Shown: positions 34,095-46,400 of the stretch, piece by piece | Layout of the letters: each line of letters begins with the position of its first letter | Numbering within the stretch: the first letter of the stretch is position 1 | Source: Rheum nobile | Lineage: Eukaryota; Streptophyta; Magnoliopsida; Caryophyllales; Polygonaceae | DNA length: 64,000 nucleotides | Reading direction: 5' to 3' | Assembly: GCA_027886185.1 (NCBI GenBank) | Contig: WOAB01000501.1 | Location: 1,240,001-1,304,000, forward strand | Notes under the pieces: model-generated | Told to the model about the DNA's origin: nothing | Database searches by the model: none | What the model saw: only the letters and a program-made list of their open reading frames with translations | Made by a program: the position numbers and the translations under genes

Positions 34095-34162
34095 AGCCGG
34101 TGAGATTTGAACCCACATTTCTGTGCATGAGCACAGTGCTCTGCCATTTGAGCTAATAAGCT
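34095..34162 (-). other. tRNA-like sequence, right of a facing pair
   Basis: Minus strand, also 68 nt: A box TAGCTCAAATGG, B box GGTTCAAATCT, anticodon arm CTGTGC-TCAT-GCACAG with a short loop. It shares TATTAGCTCAA and ATGTGGGTTC with the copy at 33877 in opposite orientation, leaving ~150 bp between them. Confidence 0.6.
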
Positions 34163-34329
34163 AAAAACTTCTAATGATGAAACGAATCAGATCAACTTTT
34201 TGTAATGCAGTAGTAAACAGTCATGCCAAATGACTTCTTATACCATTATTATCCACTGCCATAATAGTAATAAAGATGTTTGGATGCTGAATCAACATCT
34301 TTCACTGCAAAAAAGAAAGGGGATATTTG

Positions 34330-34500
34330 TGCCGAAAGTTAATGCTTCTGAAGTGCCATCTGTATTGTTGGGAGAAAGATGCAAGTGAGCAATCCTGAAG
34401 CTTCTGAAGTGCCATCTTTCAGGTAGTCAGCCAACATCTAGGAGTCTCAGTATTGTTGGGAGAGGGATGCAAGTGAGCAATCCTGAAGTGCCATCTGTAA
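34330..34500. repeat. Partial tandem duplications
   Basis: GTATTGTTGGGAGA.AGATGCAAGTGAGCAATCCTGAAG and GAAGTGCCATCT recur two to three times. Two more dispersed duplications in the same element: CTAACATGGGAGGTGTATTG at about 34660 and 35136, and GCTAGCATGGCAGTATATA at about 34982 and 35046. Confidence 0.75.
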
Positions 34501-35154
34501 ACATTGAAGCTGAATTTCAAAATGTTGAATTATTTCTAATGTTAGCACTTTTGAATTATTGCTAATGTTAGCACCTTTGAGTTATTGCTTATGTTAGCAA
34601 TTTCATCTATTTTAGATAGTTATGAACAATGTTAAAGTAAGCATTACAATCCCAGAAGAAAAAACTAACATGGGAGGTGTATTGTCATAAGGTTTTTACT
34701 GAACTTTATACTGAGCTTTTGAATTACTGTATATCTTCTTTATTTCACTTTTTACTGAACTTTATTTGGTTTAGTTTATTTTTCCTAAGATACAATAGGA
34801 AGTGGCATTATTTGGTTTAGTTTAGTTTCTGAGACCATTGCGCATGCCTTAATTGTCGGGCTTCCGTTAGCATTAATACTACAAATGCTCTTTGATTTTT
34901 CTTATGGCATATTCGGAGGTTTAGCACCTATCATAGAAGTGTTATTTGTAGTGTTGATGAAGAGCATATAAGCTTATACAAAGCTAGCATGGCAGTATAT
35001 AGTGCAATATAATTAGCGAGATTCAGCGCATGATCTAATATACAAAGCTAGCATGGCAGTATATATGGGTAGAGTTGATAAAAACATTTACTGTTTCATA
35101 GAAAACTAAGCATTACAATCCCAAAAGAAAAAACTAACATGGGAGGTGTATTGT

Positions 35155-35510
35155 CAGAAGGTTTTACAACACTACAAGGCTTTTAGTTTACTCTTGAAGC
35201 ATGATCTTGTCCACATTCGGTACACTCAAGTTCCTTGAGATGACCAAACAACTCTACAGACTGACTCTTTAAGTTGCCATCCATCCCAGACAACTCCTCC
35301 ATACACACGTTTAACTTTGCACTCAAAGTAAACATCTCATTTTCAGCAGCAACCCCTTCTTCCCGACCTCTTCCTTCAACTGCTGCAACTCATTCACATC
35401 ATGAGTTTTACCAGTCTCTGCAACATTCTTCTCTTCTGAGCTGCATCATCTTCAAGTGAAGCTTTAGCAACAATAGCCTCTGTAAACTTCTCATTTTCAA
35501 GCTAACATAA
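35155..35510 (-). pseudogene. Decayed coding region with coiled-coil character
   Basis: On the minus strand three consecutive frames give LENEKFTEAIVAKASLEDD, then DVNELQQLKEEVGK, then NEMFTLSAKLNVCMEELSG and finally LKELECTECGQDHASRVN with a stop. Glu/Lys/Leu-rich with heptad-like spacing and a CxxC near the end. Frameshifts separate the parts. I do not recognise the family; it may be the remnant of the element's own gene. Confidence 0.4.
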
Positions 35511-37033
35511 CCAACAAAGTGCATAAAGTAGATCAAATTACTAAATTCAAGAGATACAAGAGTTCCTATGAGCTAATTAAGCTTAAGCAAAGCAACATAC
35601 CCAAATGCTAAAACAACAACAAAAAACCAAGAAAATAGCACAATTAAATTACAAAAATCATGAGATAGTAAAATGTTTCAAGAAATACTTGTCCTTACAA
35701 AATTAATCAAATAGGTATGAAATACCTGTCACTTAGAGCATCTATAAAAGCGTTTTCCGAAATTTTTATTTCGCTTCGAAACATTCAGGACAACAGTGGG
35801 CTTTTGATGGGAGCAAAACACTCTTGTATAATTAGTTGAAGATTGACAACTCATTCTAAGAACAACAAATGGAAAAAATGTTAATGTTAGTCATTTCAAA
35901 GCACTCGACGATAGGATTGGTAAGTTTACCACCTATCTAGTACAAACCACTCTTAAACATCTCTATCTAACAACTCTAAAATTACACAAATATCAACCCA
36001 ATCCTAAAATGTCCCAAAATTGATCGAAAATCTGAAATTATAATATCCAGTTTTGCAGTAAATTGATCAAAACCCAAAAGGTAGAATCTCAATTTTATAT
36101 TATGTCTTAGAATTAAAACCCTAAAATCAATTTCACCCCCAAAAATGGCTAATATCTACTACTGTCTTCGATGGATTTGTCTTTTGGTTCATAAACCCTG
36201 AATTCAATTTCACCCCCAAATTCTACTCAATCCCAATAGCTGTAAATTGGAGTCTTAAATTAAAAACCCTAAATTCAATTTCATCGGCAAATATCAATCC
36301 AACCCAAATCAAACTTGTTCAGATCTTACCTCGTCACCACTCGCCAAAGCTCCAGCCGACGTGGTTGCGCTCGCCAAGCTCCAGTCGTCGTCGTCGCACT
36401 CGCCAAGCTCCAGGCGCCCTTCGCCGGCCGTCGACAAGATGGAGTAGAGTAGGCGTCGTGGTCGCGTTCGCCGTAGAGGGTGAAAGGAGTATCGGGGTAC
36501 TGAAATGTGGGAGGGGAGTAGGGGACCCAAAAAATATCGGGGGAGCTTTTTTTTTATTTTTTTATCTTTATCTTTTTTATTTTTTAAAGTTAACGACTGA
36601 ATTTGTAAAAATTTAACAGCTTCTAACGTCAAGGACATTTGATAAAAAAAATCAAAATCTCAGAGATATCACGCAAAATACTTCAAAAATAACTTTTAGA
36701 TATCTCGCGAAAATTGCAAAAACTCAGGTTGAGACGTGAAGACTATTCGAACCCTGGAGGCTGGAGATGAATTTTGTTACCGTAGACTTCTTACAGGCAA
36801 AAACAAGAGGATGGCAAATGTGTAATTAGGGAGGTAAGCGAGGGTAAAACAGATCGAGGGGCATTGGTTAGAGCAAGTTGGACAAGTCTTCGTGATTTCT
36901 CTCTCATCTCAGTCGTCTTTCATGGCAGCACTCCTGAAAATCTGGATTATCTCCCCTTAGCTTTCGCCCTCAGATCTCCATCTCTCGAACCCTAGAAACC
37001 TGCCTGTACTAGAACGATCCGGATCCGGAATCA

Positions 37034-40000
37034 ATGGCTCGCCGAGCAGCTCCAATTCTAAAGCAGCTCATACATGGCGCCTCTTCCTCATCCTCTTCAG
37101 CTCAGCAGCAAAGTTCTAGTCTCCTCAAGTCATGTTCTCGATCCGTCACCTACATGCCCCGTCCCGGAGACGGAGCTCCAAGGCGAGTGACTCTCATTCC
37201 CGGCGACGGTATCGGCCCCTTGGTCACCGGCGCCGTGGAGCAGGTGATGGAGGCGATGCACGCCCCGATTTACTTCGAGAAGTACGACGTGCACGGCGAC
37301 ATGAAGAAGGTGCCGGAGGAGGTGATCGAATCGATTCGCAAGAACAAGGTGTGCTTGAAAGGAGGCCTGGCTACGCCGGTCGGTGGCGGTGTGAGCTCGT
37401 TGAACGTTCAGCTAAGGAAGGAGCTTGATTTGTTTGCTTCGCTTGTGAATTGTTTCAATCTTCCCGGGCTGCCTACGAGGCACGAGAATGTGGATATCGT
37501 CGTGATTCGAGAGAATACTGAGGGTGAGTACGCCGGTCTCGAGCACGAGGTGGTTCCCGGCGTCGTCGAGAGTCTCAAGGTATTTTGGGGGTTTCCTTTC
37601 TCTTCTGTTTGATTATTTGATTTGTTGTCATTTGAAACTGCTCGTTGACTTTTGATCAAATTGGTGATGGTTAATTCTGTTCATGGCTTAGCTCGACATG
37701 AATTTGATTCCTGCGTATTTCAAGCTGTGTATATAGCAGTAGCGATTGCATAATCCTGTCCATTCATAACCATAATCAACTCCTCCTGCCCTAATATCTG
37801 GCCTTGCTGTGTATTTTCCAGCCATGCCACATGTTCATAGATGCTTCTGAACTAGTATCAATTGATAGTTCATAGAAGAAAGAACATATTGTGTGACTAA
37901 GAGGACTAGATGGACTAACCTGTTATCTATTGTTCAAGATCAATCTTTTGGCGATAATGAAACTTAGAGGCTGCTAATCAGGCAGTCAAGCTTTTGCTAG
38001 GGAAGCCTCTGCTTAAAAACAGCAAATTTTAATAGCTGATTCATATAGTTGACTAAGAGAGTAGATCATGTTTCATGCTTTTGTTTTTGAAGACCCTAAG
38101 ATAACAAGTATGAAATGAGGAAGCTAAGTTTTACTCTCAAAAGATGAAGCACTATCAACTGCAAGTATGAAATAAGGAAGCTGTGATATAAAATGATATC
38201 AATACTCTTTCTTTTCATTTGAAATGTGTGAATAAAAAACAATCAATACATGGCTCTCCTGTATATGAAACAGTGACATCGCTGGTTCTATTTCTTGCTT
38301 GGGTTAGTTTTCCGGGTTTAAGGGAAGATGTGCTGTGAAATTTCATATTCCGTGTGTGCAGATGCTGAATTAATAGCCTCTCTTTCTTTATAGTTCCATT
38401 AAGGTGAATTCATAATTTGATGTAGTTTCTGAGGTTATTATGTTTGTAACTTTGAAAAGCATGAACATTCTATTTACATCCCACTTCACTTGCTAGGTTA
38501 TAACAAAGTTTTGCTCAGAGCGCATTGCAAAATATGCCTTTGAGTACGCTTACCTCAACAATAGAAAGAAAGTAACAGCTGTTCACAAGGCAAATATAAT
38601 GAAGCTTGCCGATGGTCTTTTCCTGGAATCCTGCCGAGAAATTGCAAAGAAATATCCTGGAATCAAATACAGTGAAATCATAGTGGACAACTGCTGCATG
38701 CAGTTGGTATCAAAGCCAGAACAGTTTGACGTGATGGTATGTTAATTGAACTTACTGATGGTGTTGCATCTTAATTTTGTACCGTATGTTTGAAATTTAT
38801 TATGTACCTAACTTGCTCATTTCTTCTTAATCTCCTAATTTCATGTAAAACTGATATTTTTTTGTGGTTTTCAATTAAAATTTTACACCCAAAATAAAGC
38901 CTAGCTAGTGTTATTCTCTCTTTGAAAGGCATTAAATTTCCAAAAAAAAAGGTGTATTATAACCTAAGAGACAAGGTGCGAGCAATAGCTATACTCAATT
39001 CCATCCCAAAATTAGTTAAAATAAGTTAGTACCATCCACAATGTTCCACATTATAACATTTGATGGTTACTTATGGTTAACCACACTTTCATAATCTGTC
39101 ACTTGAGAATTAGCACCATAATTCAATATATCTGTTTTGCTACTGAATGTTTTTCGCAAATAAAACAGCGTAAATTGCTTTGAAGCTTTTGGGGTAAAGC
39201 ACTGCTGATTTTGTTGAGGTTTATCTGTAGGTCACACCAAACCTCTATGGAAATCTTGTTGCAAATACAGCTGCAGGTATAGCCGGTGGTACTGGAGTCA
39301 TGCCTGGGGGTAAGATCCTTATTTTTCTTTGTGAATTGCCTTTGTTTGATTTAAATGTAGCACTTAATTGACATAAGCTGTATCTATAAAATAAATATAA
39401 TAAAAACCTGAGAATAAACAATAAAAAACATCACATGATTGCTTTATTTAGAGATGACATTTTACGGCCCCTTTTCCGAAACCAACATATTATGGTCTTG
39501 GAAAGAATGAATACATGACTTCAATCCTACTCTTTCTGCTGTTGCTTGTTATTGTAGTTGAGCCTGTCATGATTTCATGTATCTAAAACTGAAGAGTGAA
39601 GAAACTATTTTCATTATACTGATATAAAGCCTTTTCACCTTTTCATGGTTTTTGAAATTGTTCATTTTGAGCTAACCTATTTTAAATCCTTTGTGTGATG
39701 ACCAAGACTTCATCAATCCCTAGTTACAAAGTGGTGACAACTATTCGACCTCATTGGGTCTTTATGACAGCAAAGCTAAGTGAATTAAAAGCTCAAATTT
39801 GGAGACACAGTGATAGAGATGAAACCGGGATTCACTCACAACACACAATAATCTCAGATTAACACACAAGAACACCACAATTCAACAAAGGTAACACTAT
39901 AATTCTGTAGAAAATAACTATATAAATCTGAAGAGGAGGATTCTCCTAATGAGCCTAATCTGACACACTCCCAAAGAGCCCAAGGCAAATTGCCCGAATT

Positions 40001-40461
40001 CACTACTAAATCTCTGGATAACTAACAATAAGGCCTAATGCCCTTATTTTTAGGAATTCCCACTGCTAAGGTCACCACAAGGTGACTGTAGCACGCCCCT
40101 TACACACACAACCTTGAGAATCTGATATGATAACCAACTTTAGATCAGTGTCATCTCATAATTTTTCACATTGTTGTCAAGTGCAGGAAATGTGGGAGCT
40201 GAAACTGCTGTGTTTGAACAGGGTGCTTCAGCTGGGAATGTAGGAAATGACAATGTCTTGGAACAGAAGATTGCAAACCCAGTGGCACTTCTCCTCTCAT
40301 CTGCAATGATGCTACGGCATCTTCAGTTTCCTTCCTTTGCAGATCGACTCGAAACAGCTGTCAAGAAAGTGATCTCTGAGCGCAAGTGCAGGACAAAGGA
40401 TCTTGGAGGCACCAACACTACCCAAGAGGTCGTTGACGCTGTGATTGCAACTCTGGACTAA
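37034..40461 (+). CDS. IDH1: Isocitrate dehydrogenase [NAD] regulatory subunit, mitochondrial
   Basis: Four exons: 37034-37579, 38497-38736, 39231-39309 and 40187-40461, about 379 residues, the usual length. An N-terminal Ser/Arg-rich targeting peptide (MARRAAPILKQLIHGASS) precedes VTLIPGDGIGPLVTGAVEQV, the start of the IDH fold. Later landmarks are LKGGLATPVGGGVSSLN, DIVVIRENTEGEYAGLEHEV, AVHKANIMKLADGLFLES, IIVDNCCMQLV, NLYGNLVANTAAGIAGGTG and NVGAETAVFEQGASAGN. The wording (LATPVGGG, DNCCMQLV) fits the plant regulatory rather than catalytic subunit. It forms the heteromeric NAD-IDH of the TCA cycle with a catalytic subunit in the mitochondrial matrix. Intron 3 carries AT-rich sequence with repeat-like content (39700-40130). 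The 4.4-kb transposon ends ~300 bp upstream of the ATG. Confidence 0.95.
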
Positions 40462-41416
40462 GAATACAAAGCTCTCTTTTTTGCTGTTCTATATTGCTCG
40501 GCCACGAATTACACAGCTGTGGCGGGAAACGGGTATGTTTCTCTGCTCAATTAAGGTTTTCCCAATTCTTCATTAGCCCGGAAATTTCGGCTTTGAATAA
40601 TCACTTCTGATTCAGAGATCATCTAGTGTTGATAATACTTTATATATCCTGAATAGGAATTATTACTGCTTGCTGATTTGTTCTGTTTTTGGAGTTCTTT
40701 CAAGATGGGTTGTTTCATATTTGAGTTAAGGGCACTATTTGCGTGAGAACATGCGTTTATCTATGAATCGTGAGAATGCTCGTTCTCGTAAATACGCAGT
40801 ACAAAGTTTATGAAAACACACAAAAAACAACGAAGACACAACATCTAGTACATATTTATAAACACCATTTTCAATAAGTTGACGAATTCGCTCTATAAGT
40901 TTGTACAAATTTTATGAACTACGTGTTCATAGTGTTCATGAAAACTTTCCAGTCGTTCTCACTTTTCTCAGATAAGCAACCATGTTGGGATATAAAACTC
41001 ATCTCACATTGAAAAATTGGGAATAACAAGACTAGTATATAAGCTTAGTAGACTACTCTTTCTGTTGTCAATTGGTTTTAGGATGGACTTATATATTGGA
41101 CCTTGTGTGTGCACGACTCACAGTCTATCGGCCCACGGACTTTCTACATTTTAATGCGTCCTCTTAAGTTAATAATAGTTTTATTCTGTTATTGTGCATT
41201 ATTTAGAAATCTACCAATTTCGGCATGAGAGTTGCTATTACTAAAACTAATAATACATATGGAATATATTTTAGTCTGTTCTTTGGGATAAGAGACAGGC
41301 CTTTGAGCAGTCTAAGTTGTAGCAATGTTAGTTTAAGGTAACAAACAGAAGAAGTTGATTTCCTGTATGAGCCACATTTAAAACAGAAACTCAAACCAAT
41401 TTGACAGATGTGCAAC
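40462..41416. other. Region between convergent IDH and strictosidine-synthase-like genes
   Basis: Contains the two 3' UTRs. A piece at 41065-41146 (TTTTAGGATGGACTTATATATTGG...GGCCCACGGACTTTC) recurs at 47776-47896 and 49471-49553 and looks like a dispersed LTR-derived repeat. Confidence 0.5.
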
Positions 41417-43272
41417 TTAAAACGCATACTGGGTGAGATTGAGAAGCAAAATATGGTCATAGAAGAGCGATCCCAAATATAAACGCTGTCCAATCTTAAC
41501 CCCTCCAGTGATGGCTGACAACCTCCAATCATACAAGAATGCAACTGGCTTCCCTTCCAAATCGACGGCCAAGATTCCACCGGACTTCATGATACCTCGA
41601 AGGCCAATGTACTTCTCCGCGATTATCATTCCTTTCCGAACCAACGGATAGTTCATTACCTTGTACAACAAACCCGGAAGAGACTGCAAAATACCACCAA
41701 AAAGAAGAGCAAATAATCACATTTACTGTTGCTAAGATCATTAGATACAACAACAATCAAATCAACCCAGTATAATATCGCACAAACAGGTTCTTGGGGG
41801 TCGAGAGAATGTTGCCCGAGAGATCCAAAAAGAGTAAACAACAAACACAGAGACAACAATAAAACAAAACGCACCAAAGCCACCACCTAAAGCAAGTCCA
41901 AAAAAAAACTCAACCTAGAGGCAAACCAACAAAACTAAGGGTCTGTTTAGATTCCCCTAATAATGCATTATGTTATATTAAATTGATGATTTAATGCAAG
42001 ATGATACGTTTTAATACATTCTATCAGAAAATCCAAACAGACCATAACAAGAACCGACAAAATTACGGACCCACCCCTGATTATTAGGTATGAAGTAAAT
42101 ATCGTGTGAATAGATTGATCTAAATTACCGTTGGTATTCCAATCCAATAAAGTCCTTCTCCGTCGTAGTGAATGTTATCGGGCGAACCGAACGTGTCGTC
42201 AATGAACGGTTCCACTGATCCTGCCAATATACCTGTTATGTGATATCTTTTGCACATCCTCCTGCATTTCCCAAATAACTTGATCATGTTACAACAGTTG
42301 GAAAAAAAATAACAATCGAATTTCTGGATAGAACGCTTAATGGAAATAACAACTTCATGTAGGGAGCATTGATTGAGACTTAACAGCATGGTTTCACAGA
42401 AGATGAGTGAGCGTTGATCGGAGGAGAGAGCTAGGCCGTTAGGGAAGTAGAGGTCTCGGAGGAGAACCCTAGTTTGCCCGGTCGTCGGATCAAAGCTGAG
42501 GAGCCTGCCACTTGGCCTGCCCTCCAACTGCGTGACGATGAAGTCGTGGAGGGAGTGCTTGGAGGAGGCGTCAGTGAAGTAGATGATGCCATCTTTGGCT
42601 ACCTCCACACCATTAGTTAGTTTGAACTCTTCTCCCTCTGCCTCCTTGGTTAGTTGTACAACTTCTCCTTCTCTACTCACTTTCAGAAGGCCCTATACAA
42701 AATGCAATTTATACAAGTTAACCCCCCAAAATAATTGAATAAAGACCTAAGTTAAGACTTTTTGGTTTAGCAACTATTCTCTAAAACGGAATGTTTAAAC
42801 ATTTTTAAACTATATTAAAAAATTTTAAATGGTAACATATGATCAAGACCTTTTTTATTTATAAGGTGTTTAACCTAAAGAAATAGGTTAGAAAATCCGA
42901 AGACACCATAAAATTAATTGGATATATTTTACATGTTCATCCTTTCATGATAGAATCCATGGGAAAGTATTGTTCTGACATGAAGGGTCCATTTGGAATC
43001 ATTATCTTAATTGCATCAAATGTGAAGATTAGTTTATGCTATTTTAACTCTTTTATTTTTATTTTTTCTATTAAATAATAAATATATATAAATATATATG
43101 CTCTAGTAAAACAAGAAGGTAAAACGAGTGTATTAATTTAGGACGTTGGATGAGAGGAGAATAGATGGTTGTGATTTAATAATGGATTCTCTAATTTTAT
43201 ATGGTGGATGTGACTACACCAGATCCCCTCAAATCCTAAAATTAAGGGATTATAATATTCACTAAATCCTCT

Positions 43273-43364
<92 letters not shown>

Positions 43365-43378
43365 CGTTGCAGGGAACC

Positions 43379-43468
<90 letters not shown>

Positions 43469-46400
43469 TTACTCTCTGGCGTTGCAGGGAACCACCATTG
43501 ACGAACTCAACAAGCTTTGTTTCTCCCTCTTTCTCCCTTTCTAAATTTTGAATTGCCCGCTCACTCTCTTCTCTTCCGATCTCGGCGCTTCTCCATTCTC
43601 CGATATTAGGATAACGATGATGTACGGTGGCGACGCTCAGCACCAGCAACGGCAACCGCCGCAAGGCTAGCAATCGCCGCCGCACCTTCATCCACCGATG
43701 TCGCCCGGACCACCGCCACCTTATGCGCAACTTCAATAGCAGCAGCCGCCTCTTGGGTTGGAGTTTCAGAGGGGGCCACCTCCTCAGATGCAGATGAATC
43801 GCCAGCCTTCTGCTCCTTCCACTACAAATCTTCCTCACCATCCTCCTCCCTATGAAGGTTAAGAGTTGCCCTTTCATTTCAATTGCTTCGTCTCTCCCCT
43901 TTCCCCTTACGGATTCTCGCTATGGATGTGTTCTTTCAGGGGAGAGGTTGCGGGTGATCGAATTTAAACGTAGTTCGTGCATAATAAAAGAATGATGCTT
44001 TTGGAATGAACAGTTATTATATGCTGCAAAGAAGGTCCTTTAAACCTTGTCTATGTATGATATTCACAGTTTTCGTGTCGATATGCATACTGTTAACTTT
44101 CATAGATTGTGAATATGATGTTTTAAATTGGAATATCAATTACCACAAAGTGCATATTTGTTCAGTGTTTTTAAAAACGTGTTTTGGCTCGTGGATTATT
44201 GGCATCCTCCATTACCGTCGGCTGATTTGGAGTTCTAATTTAGGGTCTATATATGATATTCAGACATACTTGTATGATATGCATTCTGTGATTATGGATT
44301 ATGTATCTGACCGTGAATGTGATATTCAGTTGTATGGAAGGGATATGCATTTTCCATGCATTGATATGTAGATAATACTTGTATGATATGTAATTTGTTA
44401 TTATAGATTATTTCACCGGCAGTGATTGTGATATTCATTTGTGTGGATGTGATATGCATTTTCTTGTATGATATGCAATTTTTTATGATAAATTATTTCA
44501 TTGGCCGTGAATGTGATATTCATTTGTGTGAATGGGATATGCATTTTCTATACATTGATATGCAGAATAAGTCGCAGGCGCGGAAAGGAAGCCGCGGGCG
44601 CGGCCACGGTAGATCTCGCTGAGTGCCAGGAAGAACAAGTCGTGGGCGCGGTTCAAGGGCAGCAATCGCGGCCATGCAGAATCCGGCCATGCAATTATGT
44701 GGATGGGATATGCATTTTTTGTACAATGATATGCAGAATATACTTGTATGATATGCAACTTGTAATTATGGATTATTTCCTTGGCCGTGAATATGATATT
44801 CATTTGTGTGGATGGGATATACATGATACCGAATAACAAATATTCAGAAATACTTGAACGATATTCAAATAATGTGTTTTGATATGCACTTTTTTTTTCT
44901 TCAATTCAGTGGATGCATTATATACATAGTGAAACAATACTCACAATACTTGAATATCAAATATAGGATAGTGAATATCAACATGAATACGATGGAACAT
45001 GAACAAAATTAACTGATATGCAAAGAATATTTAACGATATTCATAATTTTCGTATCGATATGCATAATGTTAATTTTTAACTAATTAAATATATTGATAT
45101 GCACGAACTTCCACTGAATATGCGTATTAACTAAAAACATGGTGGTATCTGAAAATCGTAACCAATTGAATATGCGTATTTGCAGTATATTTCTCTCTCC
45201 AAATCTATATTTAACTTTCTATTTTGGAGGTGGTTAATTAATAAAATTCAAAAAAGTTATTCTGTCTCCTAATTTAGAAATTTTTTTCCAAACGTTTTTT
45301 TAGATAACTGTATATTGTGGGCCTTGTTTTATGATAACACACCCGTTATAAAATCTCTACAACCTATGAATCCATTCATCCATCTCCTTTCATCCAACAC
45401 TCCTTATTCATCCACTCATTTTACCATAAGAATCGTTTTACCTGAGCGTCCCTCTATATATATACGCAGATCGAGTATTAGCATACCTTGCAAAGCGACC
45501 AATTTTGATTCTCTCATGATATGTTAGCTGGCCTGACATATACTCAAATTTTCGAATCTCCATCATATGTGTATTATTTTAAAATTTAGGTAAAACACAT
45601 GCCCAATCTACTATAAACTGAAACTAATTACGTCATGACACTCTTCACTAAATTTGTCATATATTATTATTATTTTCATTTTTTAATTAACAAATCAATC
45701 ACAAAAAATTACAAATTTAAAACTTTAACAACACTAATTAACTCATAATATAAACACTAATTAACTCATAATATAGTATATATATTAACCTATAACCTAA
45801 CTACGTCATCTCTCATTTAAATTATCGTTATTTTGATAAAGACAACTTACATTATTTAACTATAAAATTTCTTTTATATTTTTTTCTAAATGTAAAAATT
45901 GATATATAATTTATATTTTTGTAGGGCAATCAAATTTATACTTGTACACAAATTTAGTGCTGTTAGTTTTAAATCTACAGGATAGCATCTTGCTATTGGA
46001 ATTTCTGGGTTCTCTCAGAATTTGATCATTCCATATGTCACTCATCTTTGGTCATACTTTTCTTTATAGTTTTATTTTATTCCATATTACATAATCATGG
46101 TCAAATCAAGAGGAACGGGTCAAACCGATGGCTGATTAATTAGTTTTAATATGTGGTGATAAAAGTTGGGTTATTAAAAGTGAGTGACGGGGATGGCTGT
46201 TTGCTGTTTAAATGAGGTTAGGTGGTACATGCAAATTAATACAGTATGTTTAGCAGCTGGCTAGCTCCTCGCTAACCCCATTATGGATTATTGCGCTATT
46301 AAATATAATATATTTTAGTCTATGGTACGTTATAATCAAGAAAAGTCACGTAAGCTCATGTGGGGTACGTGGGTGGGGCCTTATATTAATTTGTTAGTTT

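Larger units (their letters stand above)
32371..36730. mobile_element. 4.4-kb TIR transposon with captured host sequence (Pack-MULE-like)
   Basis: Left end CCTGAGTTTATGCAATTTTT and right end (reverse complement) CCTGAGTTTTTGCAATTTTC continue inverted for about 36 bp (32375-32410 against 36693-36728). The interior has no intact gene but holds a coatomer beta-prime exon, two facing tRNA-like sequences, several tandem duplications and a decayed coiled-coil-like coding region. G+C-rich blocks lie just inside both ends (32590-32760, 36310-36480). I could not find a clear target duplication; superfamily assignment to Mutator is an inference from the long loose TIRs and the gene capture. Confidence 0.6.

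Noticed and set aside
33877..34162. Functional tRNA genes
   Set aside because: Both anticodon arms close three- to four-base loops and total length is 68 nt, so they are called tRNA-like only.
43138..43877. Long stop-free minus-strand frames rich in Arg/Glu
   Set aside because: They are translations of the (CT)n/(GA)n microsatellite with no codon signal or domain.
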